Shown piece after piece: positions 1 through 10,500 of a stretch of DNA of 64,000 bases (within the stretch, counting starts at the first letter, position 1; every line of letters starts with the position of its first letter). Location: contig CALSPH010000001.1 of the NCBI GenBank assembly GCA_943788195.1, forward strand, positions 309,673 to 373,672. Direction: 5' to 3'. The notes under the pieces were generated by a model. That model had not been told where the DNA came from. It made no database searches and saw only the letters and a program-made list of their open reading frames with translations. The DNA is from an uncultured Bacteroidia bacterium (GTDB taxonomy: Bacteria; Bacteroidota; Bacteroidia; NS11-12g; UBA955). A program made the translations under genes and the position numbers.

Positions 1-2005
1 CCAATAATACCCCTTCGTTGTCTTTATAAATTTTCGGACCGCAATCTGAAATACGAATTGTATCGGATCTTTTTACGGTAGATTTTAACACTGCAATTTC
101 CCTCTCCAACTCTTTAATTCTTGCTTCTCGAATAACAATAATTTTGTCGAGCTGTGTTACTTTAGCTTTTAAAGCAGCTTTGTCCTTCTCACATTGAACA
201 CAGTTCGTTCTTCGTTCGCGGATTGAAACCAATCTTTCACGTTCAGCCACATTGCGTTCTCGCATTGCAACTGTTCTTTCTCGTCTTGCCACTTCCTCAT
301 TAACCGCTTCTTTAGTTACCAGTTTTTCTACCACAACAGTGTCAACTCTTGTTTCAATTACGCGTTGAATAATTGTGTCTGGTCGGATAATCTCTTTAAT
401 TCGAATAGTATCATTTTCTAATAATGTATTTACTCTTTCCTCACGGATCGTATCCAATTCGTGAATGGTAGTATCTGTCATTACGATTTCTTCGTCATAC
501 TCTTCTTCAACCCATAATGGACAATGACCAATACCCATCGCAATACCGCCATAAATATCTGCCCCACTATATGAACTTGTTGAAACCTTATTTAACAACC
601 CATTAATGTTTTCTGACCCCAAGAAGAATGGACCCAAACGCGCATATAAACCCATGTTTAAGTCTTGGTAATTCTGACCCCAAACTATTGGAGTGGACAA
701 TTCAAACCCTCTGTACTCAAAACGAGGTAAAACTGCCAAATAAGAAGTTGCTCTCATTCCCGTTGCAGTGTTTTTCTTCAAGTCTTGATTCCAATTTACA
801 CCTACGAAGAATCGTTTTGTTGCTCTGATATCCAGACTCATGTTTAATGCTGTCGGCAGCTGAGATACAAACCCAGTAGATTGCGTAAACCCAAGTTTGT
901 TCACTGTGCTTGCATTAAATGTATCGAATCCATCCACTGCAGTATTATTAAATGAGGCAACTAAACCATGATTGATTCTTAGCCCATTGGTTGTCATTGT
1001 TTTCGAGAAATTCTGAGCATCTTTATAGTTAATAAAGCCTATATCATTTACCGCAGCGGCAACTTTAATAAGATAATTATCTCTTTCTTCATTTTCATTG
1101 CAGCCAACCTGTTTAAAGTATTTCGATTTATTGGGGTTATACATATAGGTTAACCCAAAATCGAATCCTAGACCTGTTCCAGCAGAAGGATAAAGCAGTT
1201 GGTAATCATTTTCTAAAGGTTGCCTAATATTTGTGTAAGGCGTATGGCCATAATCATAATCGCCACCCACAAGCGTAATCGAATCACTTGAATTGATTGA
1301 AAACTGCCCTCCTGTACTATTAAAGTAAGCTCCTCCTAGTCCTCGTATTAATTTAAAGGTAGTCCCTACATTAAAGGTGTGCTTTTCTGTTTTAGACCAG
1401 TTTCCAGCATAGGTAATACCGAGTTCCTGGTAATTCTCAACATTGGAACTAAAATTACCTGTTGAGTACAATTGGTTGGTATTTAACCCATCAGCTCCGC
1501 CAAACAACTTAGTATTGTTGGTGTCTATACCATGTCTCAATACACGTGCAAATGGGCTTGATATTCCAAATGCTTGTACCCCTGACCTTTGCCTTAGGTT
1601 AATACTCATATTGGCATTGGGCCCAACTGGAAACATAAAGCCGGGCAAACGAATATCTCTTGTTAAACTAATTTGTTTCGTCCCTGCTTTATCCATCTCT
1701 GATAACCAGGCTTGATTAAAAGCAATATTTCCATTTGAATTTGTATAGGTACTATTATCTCCTTGAGCCCAATCTCTGATCCCAAATGGAGCTTCATAAT
1801 TCAAATAATTGTTATAAATATTGGCGCCATGTCCCCATAAATTTAGGTGATAGGCGTATTTTGATTCAGCGATACTGGATGGGTTCAAATAAACACCGTT
1901 TGAACCTGCATAATTGCTGAAGGTGTTTCCAAGCCAGTTCTGCGCCATGGATTGGCTGCAAATAAGGCTCATTAAAATGGTTAGTTGTGTAATTTTTCTT
2001 TTCAT
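1..2005 (-). CDS. DUF5723-type outer-membrane protein with C-terminal coiled coil (partial)
   Basis: The frame is open from ATG at 2005 to the window edge, so the C-terminus is missing. The N-terminus is a signal peptide (MKRKITQLTILMSLICSQSMAQ). It is followed by aromatic/glycine-rich beta-strand sequence with the LNPSSIA and NNYLNYEAPFG segments, which I recognise as typical of DUF5723 proteins, a Bacteroidota outer-membrane barrel family. After about residue 480 the barrel-like part gives way to a Thr/Ile/Asp-rich stretch and then a charged heptad-repeat region (RERxV units). That resembles the periplasmic linker of OmpA-like proteins, but no OmpA domain is visible before the edge. An unusually good Shine-Dalgarno (AGGAGG) lies 5 nt before the ATG, rare in this phylum. 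The gene is divergent from the cytochrome-b-like gene. Family call is from motif memory; function unknown. Confidence 0.75.
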   Translation of the reverse strand, partial: MKRKITQLTILMSLICSQSMAQNWLGNTFSNYAGSNGVYLNPSSIAESKYAYHLNLWGHGANIYNNYLNYEAPFGIRDWAQGDNSTYTNSNGNIAFNQAWLSEMDKAGTKQISLTRDIRLPGFMFPVGPNANMSINLRQRSGVQAFGISSPFARVLRHGIDTNNTKLFGGADGLNTNQLYSTGNFSSNVENYQELGITYAGNWSKTEKHTFNVGTTFKLIRGLGGAYFNSTGGQFSINSSDSITLVGGDYDYGHTPYTNIRQPLENDYQLLYPSAGTGLGFDFGLTYMYNPNKSKYFKQVGCNENEERDNYLIKVAAAVNDIGFINYKDAQNFSKTMTTNGLRINHGLVASFNNTAVDGFDTFNASTVNKLGFTQSTGFVSQLPTALNMSLDIRATKRFFVGVNWNQDLKKNTATGMRATSYLAVLPRFEYRGFELSTPIVWGQNYQDLNMGLYARLGPFFLGSENINGLLNKVSTSSYSGADIYGGIAMGIGHCPLWVEEEYDEEIVMTDTTIHELDTIREERVNTLLENDTIRIKEIIRPDTIIQRVIETRVDTVVVEKLVTKEAVNEEVARRERTVAMRERNVAERERLVSIRERRTNCVQCEKDKAALKAKVTQLDKIIVIREARIKELEREIAVLKSTVKRSDTIRISDCGPKIYKDNEGVLL
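206..289 (-). repeat. four tandem heptads (21-nt units) in coiled-coil segment
   Basis: Read on the minus strand, this stretch of the partial outer-membrane protein encodes four consecutive seven-residue units, ARRERTV, AMRERNV, AERERLV and SIRERRT. They share the pattern A-x-R-E-R-x-V. This is consistent with a short, highly charged coiled coil or single alpha-helix. Confidence 0.7.
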
Positions 2006-2196
2006 AATTTCCTCCTCTTTCTGTATATATTAATGGACACTCACAAGAAATAAATTCGACTGTTTAACAAACGATACAGCTGTAAACCCTTTGAAACTGC
2101 AGTTAAATATGCATTTCTTACTATAACTAATTCTAATATCTTGCCACATCCTTGATTGAACTGCTTTGGAGTACATTTATTATCCCAAAAAAATCT

Positions 2197-2214
2197 TTAC
2201 TTTGCGCAAAGTAA
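2197..2214. promoter_or_regulatory. perfect 18-bp palindrome, candidate operator
   Basis: TTACTTTGCGCAAAGTAA is a perfect inverted repeat (9-bp arms, no spacer) in the divergent intergenic region, 11 nt before the ATG of the cytochrome-b-like gene. Its position over the expected promoter and its symmetry suggest a binding site for a dimeric regulator. No regulator is encoded nearby, so the assignment is inference. Confidence 0.4.
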
Positions 2215-2224
2215 GTAATAAAAA

Positions 2225-2653
2225 ATGGTTCAAATACTTCAAACATTCCACAGCCATAATCGAAACCTAATCCTTTTGTTGTTGATTATAATTGTTGTGG
2301 TTTCCTTTATTGGATTGACTACCAAAAAACCGTGGTCAAAGTTTCAAAAAACATTAACCCTTGTTCACCTAATTGTAATTGACATTCAATTCGCCATTGG
2401 CATGGTATTATACATTGCGTTTAGTCCTTTTGGCCTCAAGGCATTTAACAACCCAGATCTTAATGTAATGAAAGATGCAGAAGTTAGAGTAATTGCAATT
2501 GAACACTTGATACTGATGCTGGTGGCATGGATACTCATACATATGGGGTATAGCAAATCGAAAAAAGCCATAAACCCTAATCAAACTGTTGTTATTTATT
2601 ACACCCTAGCATTAATCTTAATTTTCGCAGGAATTCCTTGGAGTCGTCTATAA
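2225..2653 (+). CDS. cytochrome-b-like four-helix membrane protein
   Basis: This 142-residue protein has four hydrophobic segments, roughly residues 14-31, 45-67, 87-107 and 120-138. It ends in a short AGIPW motif. It resembles small Bacteroidota membrane proteins usually annotated 'cytochrome B'. Shared features are an early histidine, the AIEHLILMLVAWILIHMGYSKSKK segment (two histidines in one helix, then a basic loop) and the terminal GIPW. Histidines in helices could ligate haem, but this is not shown. The gene sits 1 nt upstream of an Fe-S protein of the heterodisulfide-reductase type, which fits a membrane electron-transfer role. The first of a likely co-transcribed run to 5182. Confidence 0.6.
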   Translation: MVQILQTFHSHNRNLILLLLIIIVVVSFIGLTTKKPWSKFQKTLTLVHLIVIDIQFAIGMVLYIAFSPFGLKAFNNPDLNVMKDAEVRVIAIEHLILMLVAWILIHMGYSKSKKAINPNQTVVIYYTLALILIFAGIPWSRL

Positions 2654-2654
2654 T

Positions 2655-3446
2655 ATGAGCTTAGATTTTAAAATAAAAACATGTGCGGAATATGCCGCTG
2701 AAGGGAAAAAACCTGAAGTGCTTTTTTTTGTGGGCTGCGCAGGCAGTTTTGATGAACGCGCACAAAAAATTACCAAAGCATTCGCTAAAATACTTAATCA
2801 TTGTAATATTGACTTTGCTATTCTAGGCAACGAAGAGGGGTGCACAGGTGACCCTGCAAAAAGAGCAGGAAATGAGTTTTTGTTTCAAATGCAAGCAATG
2901 AATAACATTGCTGTTCTCAATGGCTATGGAATCAAAAATATCGTGACCACTTGCCCACATTGCTTCAATACATTAAAAAATGAATACCCTGCTTTGGGGG
3001 GCGATTACCAGGTTCAACATCATACCCAGTTCATCCAAAATTTACTCGATACCGATCGATTGTCTATAGAAGGTGGAGCATTTAATGGTAAAAAAATCAC
3101 CTATCACGACAGCTGTTATCTTGGCAGAGCCAACAACATATATGAAGCACCCCGCCAAGTTATGGAACGTTTAGATGCGGAATTAGTTGAAATGAAAAGA
3201 TGCAAAAGCAATGGCCTTTGCTGTGGTGCTGGAGGGGCCCAAATGTTCAAAGAAGCCGAAAAAGGAGATAAAGAAATAAATGTTGAGCGCGCTGAAGAAG
3301 CATTAGGGACAAAAGCCACTACCATTGTTGCCAATTGCCCATTCTGTATGACCATGATGAGTGATGGAGTAAAACACTTCGAAAAAGAAAAGGAAGTAGA
3401 AGTTATTGACATAGCAGAACTTGTGGTGAAAGCCGCTGACTTATGA
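2655..3446 (+). CDS. (Fe-S)-binding protein, heterodisulfide-reductase B / CCG-domain type
   Basis: A 263-residue soluble protein with two cysteine-rich CCG (DUF224) half-domains. The first has FVGCAGSFDE and CPHCFNTLKNEYP; the second has HDSCYLGR, CCGAGGAQMF and CPFCMTMM. In HdrB, GlpC and LutA these cysteines hold an iron-sulfur cluster that receives electrons from a partner. The separate 4Fe-4S dicluster subunit often found next to it in Bacteroidota is not in this window. Only one base separates it from the upstream cytochrome-b-like gene, and its stop overlaps the next start (3443-3446), so it is part of a translationally coupled operon. The physiological substrate cannot be told. Confidence 0.8.
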   Translation: MSLDFKIKTCAEYAAEGKKPEVLFFVGCAGSFDERAQKITKAFAKILNHCNIDFAILGNEEGCTGDPAKRAGNEFLFQMQAMNNIAVLNGYGIKNIVTTCPHCFNTLKNEYPALGGDYQVQHHTQFIQNLLDTDRLSIEGGAFNGKKITYHDSCYLGRANNIYEAPRQVMERLDAELVEMKRCKSNGLCCGAGGAQMFKEAEKGDKEINVERAEEALGTKATTIVANCPFCMTMMSDGVKHFEKEKEVEVIDIAELVVKAADL

Positions 3447-3937
3447 TTTCATTCAGTGAACTATCGCATTTTATTCGGCCAAATCAACGCATTTGGTTAT
3501 ATCAATTTGAAAGATCCCTGAATGAGCAACAGATCAAAGAAATTGAAAACACCTTACAGACTTTTGTAACCGATTGGAGTTCGCATGGTCAAGCGCTGCA
3601 TGCAAAATACACCCTACTAGAAGGACATTATATTTTAATCTCTGTAGATGAGAATATATTTGAGGCAAGTGGATGTAGCATTGATAAATGCACCCACGTA
3701 TTGCAAAAAATAAACACAGAATATAGCCTTGACCTTTTTAATCGTTTAATCATTGGTGTTTATAGACTAGGGCACCTGAACTTCTACACTAAACAGGTCA
3801 TTCAAAAACAAATTGCGAAAGGTGAAATTTCTGCAGAAGATTTATTTGTTGACCTTTCCATTTCAACTGGAAATGCCCTTACCCATATGTTAAAGCCCAT
3901 CCATCAGTCTTGGTTTTATTCATCGCGCCATGCCTAA
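3443..3937 (+). CDS. conserved Bacteroidota protein (commonly mislabelled ABC transporter ATPase)
   Basis: A 164-residue soluble protein without signal peptide or membrane segments. Homologues in this phylum are often called 'ABC transporter ATPase', but no Walker A (GxxGxGKS), signature or Walker B motif is present here, so that name is not supported. Recognisable stretches are the N-terminal RIWLYQFERSL, a central LEGHYILISVDE and a C-terminal QSWFYSSR. It overlaps the Fe-S gene upstream by 4 nt and tsaB downstream by 8 nt, so it is almost certainly co-translated with both. Function unknown. Confidence 0.6.
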   Translation: MISFSELSHFIRPNQRIWLYQFERSLNEQQIKEIENTLQTFVTDWSSHGQALHAKYTLLEGHYILISVDENIFEASGCSIDKCTHVLQKINTEYSLDLFNRLIIGVYRLGHLNFYTKQVIQKQIAKGEISAEDLFVDLSISTGNALTHMLKPIHQSWFYSSRHA

Positions 3938-4613
3938 GGTTTTAGGAATTGAAACAACTGGTGCATTTTGCAGTGTAGCCCTATTCAATGAATCGCGCGT
4001 TATTGCTTCTAAGATAAATAAGCAAGCCAATTCACATAGTTCTATACTTCATTTATTGATACAGGAATTACTCCAAGAACAACATATTAAACCAAGCGAC
4101 TTAGATGCCATTGCTTTAAGTTCTGGACCTGGATCGTATACCGGGCTGCGCATTGGATCAAGCTCAGCCAAAGGATTGGCCATTGCTACAGGAGCCAAAC
4201 TGATTAGTATACCTACCCATTACGGTATGTTGTTTAATCCAACTTTACCTAACGATACCAAAGCGTTCAAGCATGTTATTTGTCTTACCGATGCGAGAAG
4301 AAATGATGTTTTTGCAACTGCCTATAGTCTAGATAAAGACCGCATTGGAAAAACAGCTGTGCTGGATTTAACGGATGAATTGGTTCAAACGCAATTGAAC
4401 CATTCCGCATCTATTATCATTGGGTCTGGTGCAGAAAAAGCAGAAGCCTTATTGAGCCCAATACACCTTTATTTGAAAGATGATGCATTGCATGCAGCAA
4501 ACTTATTTGAACCCAGCACTGCTAAATTTGCAAATGAAGAATTTGAACCGCTATACGATTTTGGACCCCTCTATGAAAAGGAGTTCTACACTAATCAAAA
4601 AGTATCTAAATGA
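3930..4613 (+). CDS. tsaB: tRNA threonylcarbamoyladenosine biosynthesis protein TsaB
   Basis: A 227-residue member of the ASKHA fold. The N-terminal GIETTGAFCSVALF is the degenerate nucleotide-binding strand of TsaB, and SSGPGSYTGLRIG is the family signature. In bacteria TsaB pairs with TsaD and, with TsaE, transfers the threonylcarbamoyl group from TsaC/TsaC2 product to A37 of tRNAs reading ANN codons. Length matches the family. The gene overlaps its upstream neighbour by 8 nt and the DUF3109 gene by 4 nt. tsaD, tsaE and tsaC are not in this window. Confidence 0.92.
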   Translation: MPKVLGIETTGAFCSVALFNESRVIASKINKQANSHSSILHLLIQELLQEQHIKPSDLDAIALSSGPGSYTGLRIGSSSAKGLAIATGAKLISIPTHYGMLFNPTLPNDTKAFKHVICLTDARRNDVFATAYSLDKDRIGKTAVLDLTDELVQTQLNHSASIIIGSGAEKAEALLSPIHLYLKDDALHAANLFEPSTAKFANEEFEPLYDFGPLYEKEFYTNQKVSK

Positions 4614-5182
4614 TATTATTAGAGGACAAACTGATCTCCGAAGACATTATCGAAAAATCCTTTGCTTGTGATATTCTTAAATGCAAAGGGAATTGCTGTG
4701 TGAAGGGAGACGCTGGCGCTCCTTTAGAGCCGGAAGAGGTGAATACCATTCAAAATAACTTATCTGCAATAGAACCATTCATAGATCCAAAGGGAGTTGA
4801 ATTTATCCGAGCCAATGGATTCTCTGAAACTCGGGATGAACAAATAGAAACGGCTTGTCTGCCCAGCGGTGATTGTGTTTTTGTACAATATCAAAACGGT
4901 ATAGCTACATGTGGTATAGAGCATGCCAATGCATCCCATGGTTTCGGATTTAAAAAACCCGTTAGTTGCCATTTATATCCAATACGTGTAAGTCAGGTTG
5001 GCGATTACACAGCCTTAAATTATCATCAATGGGATATTTGCAATGATGCATGCGAAAAAGGGAATCGATTGCAAATGCCCATTTACAAATTCTCAAAAGA
5101 AGCTTTATCTAGAGCTTTTGGAACCGAATTCTATGACTTATTAAGCAATTATGCTCAGTTTGTGCATGGCAATGAAAAATAA
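4610..5182 (+). CDS. DUF3109 family cysteine-rich protein
   Basis: This 190-residue soluble protein matches the DUF3109 pattern of Bacteroidota. It opens with LEDKLISEDIIEKSFACD, then a cysteine cluster CDILKCKGNCCVKGDAG followed by PLEPEE. Further cysteines occur at TACLPSGDC, ATCGIEH and SCHLYPIR, a spacing that suggests metal or Fe-S binding as in YkgJ-type zinc/iron-chelating proteins. The start overlaps the tsaB stop by 4 nt. It is the last gene of the run; the rho promoter lies immediately downstream. The role is not known. Confidence 0.8.
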   Translation: MILLEDKLISEDIIEKSFACDILKCKGNCCVKGDAGAPLEPEEVNTIQNNLSAIEPFIDPKGVEFIRANGFSETRDEQIETACLPSGDCVFVQYQNGIATCGIEHANASHGFGFKKPVSCHLYPIRVSQVGDYTALNYHQWDICNDACEKGNRLQMPIYKFSKEALSRAFGTEFYDLLSNYAQFVHGNEK

Positions 5183-5189
5183 ATTTAAA

Positions 5190-5220
5190 TTTGCTTTTGA
5201 CAAATATGATACTAAATTTG
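5190..5220 (+). promoter_or_regulatory. Bacteroidota promoter for rho
   Basis: TTTG (5190-5193), a 19-bp spacer and TAAATTTG (5213-5220) match the phylum's -33/-7 consensus (TTTG, then TAnnTTTG). A leader of about 70 nt remains before the rho ATG. It contains a small GGTTG/CAACC hairpin near 5234-5247, which could be involved in rho autoregulation; that part is speculative. Confidence 0.6.
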
Positions 5221-5294
5221 TCCCTCGTCTATGGTTGCTATCAACCTAGATAATACTCATCTCTTTTTATAATTAACTCACAAACCAAAACTTA

Positions 5295-6887
5295 ATGGCA
5301 TCTGAAGAAGCTTTGAACCAAAAATTGGTATCTGAATTGCGAACCATTGCAAAAGAAGATTATCAAATAGAAAACGCGGCAAAACTAAAAAAGAAAGAAA
5401 TCATCGACTTGATTTTGGCCTCGAATAAAGATTCTGAAAAACCATCTATAAAAGAAGACGAAGTTAAACCTGCTGGAGTTGAAAAGCCCAAATCAGAGAA
5501 ATCTGGATCAGAGCGACTGGGATCAGATAAACACAATCGCAGCCGGGTAAATCATCCCGAGAAGAACAACCAACCAAGACATCCAAAAGTAGGTTTTAAG
5601 AAAGAGGGATTTATAAAAGAGAATAACAGAGACGAGGATAAGTCTAACGATTTCAAATCGAATAAAGGAGAGAAAAAAGAAGAACGCCACTCTGGACCAA
5701 CGCACCAAGACAGAGAACGTGAGCGAAAAGAAAAAAAGGAAAAAGCAGAACAATTGCTCGCCTTTTTAGAATTAGAAGGAGCTGTTGAAAGTCAAGGAGT
5801 GCTGGAAGTAATTCAAGATGGTTATGGCTTCTTGCGTTCGTCAGATTACAATTATAGACCCTCTCCGGATGATGTCTATGTTGCGCCCAATCAAGTGCGT
5901 AACCTTGGTCTTCGTACAGGAGATACCGTTGCAGGTACCATAAGACCTCCTAAAGAAGGAGAAAAATACTTTGCATTAGTGAGTATTAACTATGTAAATG
6001 GAAGAACGCCTCATGAAATAAGAGATCGAGTATCTTTTGAACATTTAACCCCTTTGTTTCCGCAGGAAAAATTTGACTTAGTAAACCGAGCAGATAATTA
6101 CACTGCGCGAATTGTTGACCTTGTTTCACCCATAGGTAAAGGACAAAGAGGATTAATTGTGGCTCAACCCAAAACCGGGAAAACCATGATTCTTCAAAAT
6201 ATAGCAAATGCCATTGCAGAAAACCATCCTGAAGCTTACCTCATGATCTTGCTTATTGATGAACGCCCTGAAGAGGTGACTGATATGGCCCGAAATGTTA
6301 AGGGAGAAGTGGTCGCAAGTACCTTTGATGAATCTGCCGATAAACATGTAAAGTTGGCCAATTTGGTTTTAGAAAAAGCAAAACGCTTGGTTGAGTGCGG
6401 GCATGATGTTGTCATTCTATTGGATTCAATTACTCGAATGGCTAGGGCCTATAATACAGCTCAACCAGCCAGTGGTAAAATTCTTTCTGGTGGGGTTGAT
6501 GCCAATGCGCTACATAAACCAAAAAGATTCTTTGGTGCAGCTAGAAAAATTGAACATGGCGGCTCTTTAACCATTATAGCAACTGCTTTAATCGATACCG
6601 GGTCAAAAATGGATGAAGTGATTTTTGAAGAATTCAAAGGAACCGGTAATATGGAAATACAATTGGATCGTAAGTTATCCAATAAGCGAATCTATCCAGC
6701 CATTGACATCACAGCTTCAAGCACCAGACGTGAAGATTTACTAGTAGATAAAGACACGCTGCAACGCATGTGGGTTCTTAGGAAATTCTTAGCAGATATG
6801 AATAGTGAAGAAGCCATGAATAATCTACTTCAACACATGCGCGGAACCAAAGACAATGTTGAGTTCTTAATGTCTATGAACAGCTAA
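5295..6887 (+). CDS. rho: transcription termination factor Rho
   Basis: Rho is the hexameric RNA-dependent ATPase that terminates transcription. This 530-residue protein shows, in order: a Rho N-domain helix bundle (about 5-38); a low-complexity Lys/Glu/Arg/Ser-rich insertion (about 45-150) typical of Bacteroidota Rho; the cold-shock-like RNA-binding domain with [11 protein letters not shown]; Walker A AQPKTGKT near 290-297; Walker [16 protein letters not shown]; and the C-terminal R-loop/Q-loop region with [19 protein letters not shown]. All catalytic motifs are intact. It has its own promoter after the tsaB-DUF3109 run, and recX follows 54 nt downstream. Confidence 0.96.
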   Translation: MASEEALNQKLVSELRTIAKEDYQIENAAKLKKKEIIDLILASNKDSEKPSIKEDEVKPAGVEKPKSEKSGSERLGSDKHNRSRVNHPEKNNQPRHPKVGFKKEGFIKENNRDEDKSNDFKSNKGEKKEERHSGPTHQDRERERKEKKEKAEQLLAFLELEGAVESQGVLEVIQDGYGFLRSSDYNYRPSPDDVYVAPNQVRNLGLRTGDTVAGTIRPPKEGEKYFALVSINYVNGRTPHEIRDRVSFEHLTPLFPQEKFDLVNRADNYTARIVDLVSPIGKGQRGLIVAQPKTGKTMILQNIANAIAENHPEAYLMILLIDERPEEVTDMARNVKGEVVASTFDESADKHVKLANLVLEKAKRLVECGHDVVILLDSITRMARAYNTAQPASGKILSGGVDANALHKPKRFFGAARKIEHGGSLTIIATALIDTGSKMDEVIFEEFKGTGNMEIQLDRKLSNKRIYPAIDITASSTRREDLLVDKDTLQRMWVLRKFLADMNSEEAMNNLLQHMRGTKDNVEFLMSMNS

Positions 6888-6941
6888 GTACTGGCTGAGT
6901 ATTTCAGAATAATTTTAACGGGTATTTAACCATAGTGCTGC

Positions 6942-7394
6942 ATGTGTGAAAAAGAACATCTCATCAAGTTAGAAAAATACTGCGCTTATCAAGAAAGGTG
7001 TCATCAAGAGGTGAGACTCAAGGCACAAAAAATGGGTATTGCTCGGATTGATGTGGATGAAGCAATGCTTCATTTGATTAAAAACAACTTTCTAAACGAA
7101 GAGCGCTTTGCCATGTTATTTGCAAGAAGCAAAATGAATCAAAAAAGATGGGGTCCCATTAAAATTGAAATTGAATTGCGCAAGAAGCAAATTGGCCAAA
7201 GACTCATAGAAAAATCTATTGGTGAAATTTCGCCTGTAGATTTTCAAAAAAATGCGAACTATTTGGCCAATAAATTCATTGCATCTAAATCCTTAGACCT
7301 TAAGAATTATATTCATACCCAAAAGTTGCGGGTGTTTTTGGTCTCCAAAGGATATTCCTTTGACCTAATCAACAAAATACTGTTGAAACTGTAA
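6942..7394 (+). CDS. recX: regulatory protein RecX
   Basis: A 150-residue, highly basic, all-helical protein. RecX binds RecA filaments and modulates recombination and the SOS response. Recognisable elements are the YCAYQERCHQEVR helix, the FLNEERFAMLFARSK motif, RWGPIKIEIELRKKQI, and a third repeat ending VFLVSKGYSFDLINKIL. Length is normal for the family. The gene follows rho by 54 nt on the same strand without an obvious terminator between, so co-transcription is likely. recA is not in the window. Confidence 0.88.
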   Translation: MCEKEHLIKLEKYCAYQERCHQEVRLKAQKMGIARIDVDEAMLHLIKNNFLNEERFAMLFARSKMNQKRWGPIKIEIELRKKQIGQRLIEKSIGEISPVDFQKNANYLANKFIASKSLDLKNYIHTQKLRVFLVSKGYSFDLINKILLKL

Positions 7395-7505
7395 ATAGCA
7401 CTACAAGATTTGTAATATTTCCAAGCATTTTGATTGATTTTTGAAAAAAATAATCCCACTTTTGAAAAATAAAATTATATTTACAATCTTATATAAAAAA
7501 TACAC

Positions 7506-10500
7506 ATGAAAACAAACTACTTAAAACGAAGAGAAATCATGGGAATTAAAGCGATCGCAACCTTTGCAATTGGTCTAATCTTTGCCATGTCATCTCAGGC
7601 ACAAATCACAGGAAACTACGAAATTGATGCAGCAGGTACAGCTTCGTCAACCGTTTACCTCGATTTTAAATCAGTAATTGATGACTTACAAGGATTCGCA
7701 AGAACAGATGGCGGATACATTAACAGTAGAACGGGTGGTACAATTGGAGGTGCTTTTCAAGGCATTACTGGTCACGCGACATTTACTGTTAAAGCTGGTT
7801 CTGGACCTTATACCTTAGCAACCCGATTAACGATACCTGATATTGCAGCAATGTCTAGTTCAGCAACTGTTACTTTTAAAGGGAACAACGAGGTGCTTAC
7901 TTATGCAGGCAGCTCATCAGCAAGAGCAACCATTCATATGAACGGTGCCGATTGGTTCCGTTTTGACAGCTTGAGTATTATCAATACACGAACTTCTTAT
8001 GCGCAATGTGTTCGTTTTTCAAACAATGCAGATGATAACATCTTTGAAAACTGTGAAATTAGAACTCCAAATGTAACGGGTGCAACAACTAGCACAGCTA
8101 GTGGTTCTGTATGTATTATGTTTGGCGCTGTAGAAAGCTCGGTAAATACAAGTCAATGGGGTACTTCAGTTCGAGGGAACAATGGGAGTAGAAATATTAT
8201 ACGCAACAACTCCATAGGGGGTAGAGAGGGATCTGGAACGGGTTCTGGACCAAGAAACGCAATTATATTGGCAGGAAACTCTGGTGGAGATGGAACCGAA
8301 GATAATCTTATACAGGACAATTATATTTCCAACATATATATGGTTGCCATAAACATGGAAGGTGCCGATGGAACTATTATTGATGGCAATGAAATTACCA
8401 ACCCAGACGTAACGAATCCTCCTTCATGGGGATCTGCGGCAATTAATATGGATAATTCCACTGCCATAACTTCTAAAGAAACCAATATTACCAAAAACAG
8501 AATACACCATCAATATGGAACCTCTTCCAGTGGGGGAGCAGTATATTATGGTATCTGGGGAAGAGATGTAGGGAATGGAGATATGAATATAAACAACAAC
8601 ACGTTATATGATGTAAAAGTAACGAATGAGGTTGGATTGATTATAATCGGAACACGAAATGCGGGCAAATCAATTATTTATCACAACACCGCGGCAATAA
8701 AAGGAACTGGCGTTGGAAATCCAGCACTGTTTGGTTGCTTATTCAATGGTTCAACACAAAACACAGTGCGAAATAATAATATGGAAATTACCTTTGATAG
8801 ACCAGGACCGCACTGGGGTTATTTTGATAGAGGAACAAGCATATTTGATAACAATAATGCATTTATCGATCGAAGTGGAACAGGTAATCCAACCACTACG
8901 GATTATTATGGTCAGATTGGTGGAACTAATATAGCAAACTTAACCGCATGGCAAGCCCAGGGAAGAGGCCTCAATTCAACGGATGAATTTTCAAATTTCT
9001 TGAACTATGCCACAGGTGATTTAAGACCTTTAAATTTTACGCTGAACAATACAGGTGTTGGATTAGGCGTTCTTGATGACATCAATGATTCAGCTCGTTC
9101 AACCACTACACCAGACGTTGGTGCCTTTGAAATTAAACTCGATGCGAGTGTAACTGCATTCCCATGGACCGACTTTTCTGTTTGTGGCAACTTCCAAGAT
9201 TCTGTGCGCATTACAATTAAAAACAATAACTTTTTCCCAATAAAAGATGTTCCTGTTTTTTACCAAATTAACGCAGCAAGAGTAGATGAAATTGATACTA
9301 CAACTATTCCTGCAGGTGGCAGTGTAGATTACACATTCTCAAAAATGGCTAAGTTTAATGACCCTGGAGCAAATACGTTTTCAGCAGGTATTGGTGTCGC
9401 AGATGACAACCTAACTAATAATTCGATAAGCTATACAGTAACTGTAACTTCTTCTCCCACGGGATCAATGTTAACATCCAACCCAGGGACTGGTATTAAC
9501 CAACCGATTTATAATTTATCAGGTTGCGATGTAACTGTACCCGGGGCACCATTGGATTATACCTTTAGCGCTCCAACAGGTTATACTACGTATTCAGCAT
9601 CAGCTGGTGCGGGTAACTGGAGTGCTTCTTCTCAAGTAAGAACAATTGCAGGTGGCACTGTTGTGGCGGGTGCTACTGCGGATGCTCCTGGAACAAATGA
9701 TATCAATGTACAAGTGGATCCTCCGGTTAACATGACCGATAGCCCATTGATGCTTTACGTAACTTTTGTAGATCCAACCACGGGTTGCGATACTACGTAT
9801 GAAAAATGCATCACTGTTGCTCCAAGAGGTATTCCTGACTTTGGTTTCCCTCCGGTAATTTGTGAGAATGTATTTGAAGTATTTGATAATCTTTCTACCG
9901 TTTCTTCAGGATTCTTGGAATATGAGTGGAGAATTGATTCAATGGGTACTATTGTTGGCGGTGCATTAAACACCAATCCGGCATTTGCATTCAGTGCAGG
10001 AACATATGATGTTACTTTAGTAGTGGTTACAGACCCCTATGGATATAGAGATTCTGTAACTAAAACAGTAACCGTTACACCGATTCCTGTAGTTGACTTT
10101 GTACGTGTGAATGCATGTGAAGGCCAAAATGTTACTTTAACCAATACAACCGTTCCAATTAACTCAAACTTTACATGGGATTTTGGAGACGGTTCTCCAA
10201 CAGTGAATACAGTGAATGCATTTAAGTCATACGTTCCTGGTGGATATGCGGTTACACTTAAAGCTGAGAAAAATGGTTGTGCTTCTGAAATCACCAAGAA
10301 TGTGTACCAATTTGCTAAGCCAGTTGCCAATGGCTCTTTACTATCTGGTAGCTGCTCAAATGAAGCATTTAAGTTTAACAACACCACAACTATTTCTAAT
10401 GGTAACACGGGTTATTTATGGGATTTTGATGAGCCTAATGCAATATCAACTGACCCAACTCCTTCTTATACGTTCCAAACACACGGAACTAAGCAAGTTC

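Noticed and set aside
3443-3937. Annotation as ABC transporter ATPase.
   Set aside because: No Walker A, signature or Walker B motif; the label is inherited and unsupported by the sequence.
9755-10408. Long antisense ORFs inside the PKD regions of both large T9SS genes (also 14084-14710).
   Set aside because: They are shadows of the biased codon use in the repetitive sense genes; they recur at the same place in both paralogues and lack starts, ribosome sites and family similarity.
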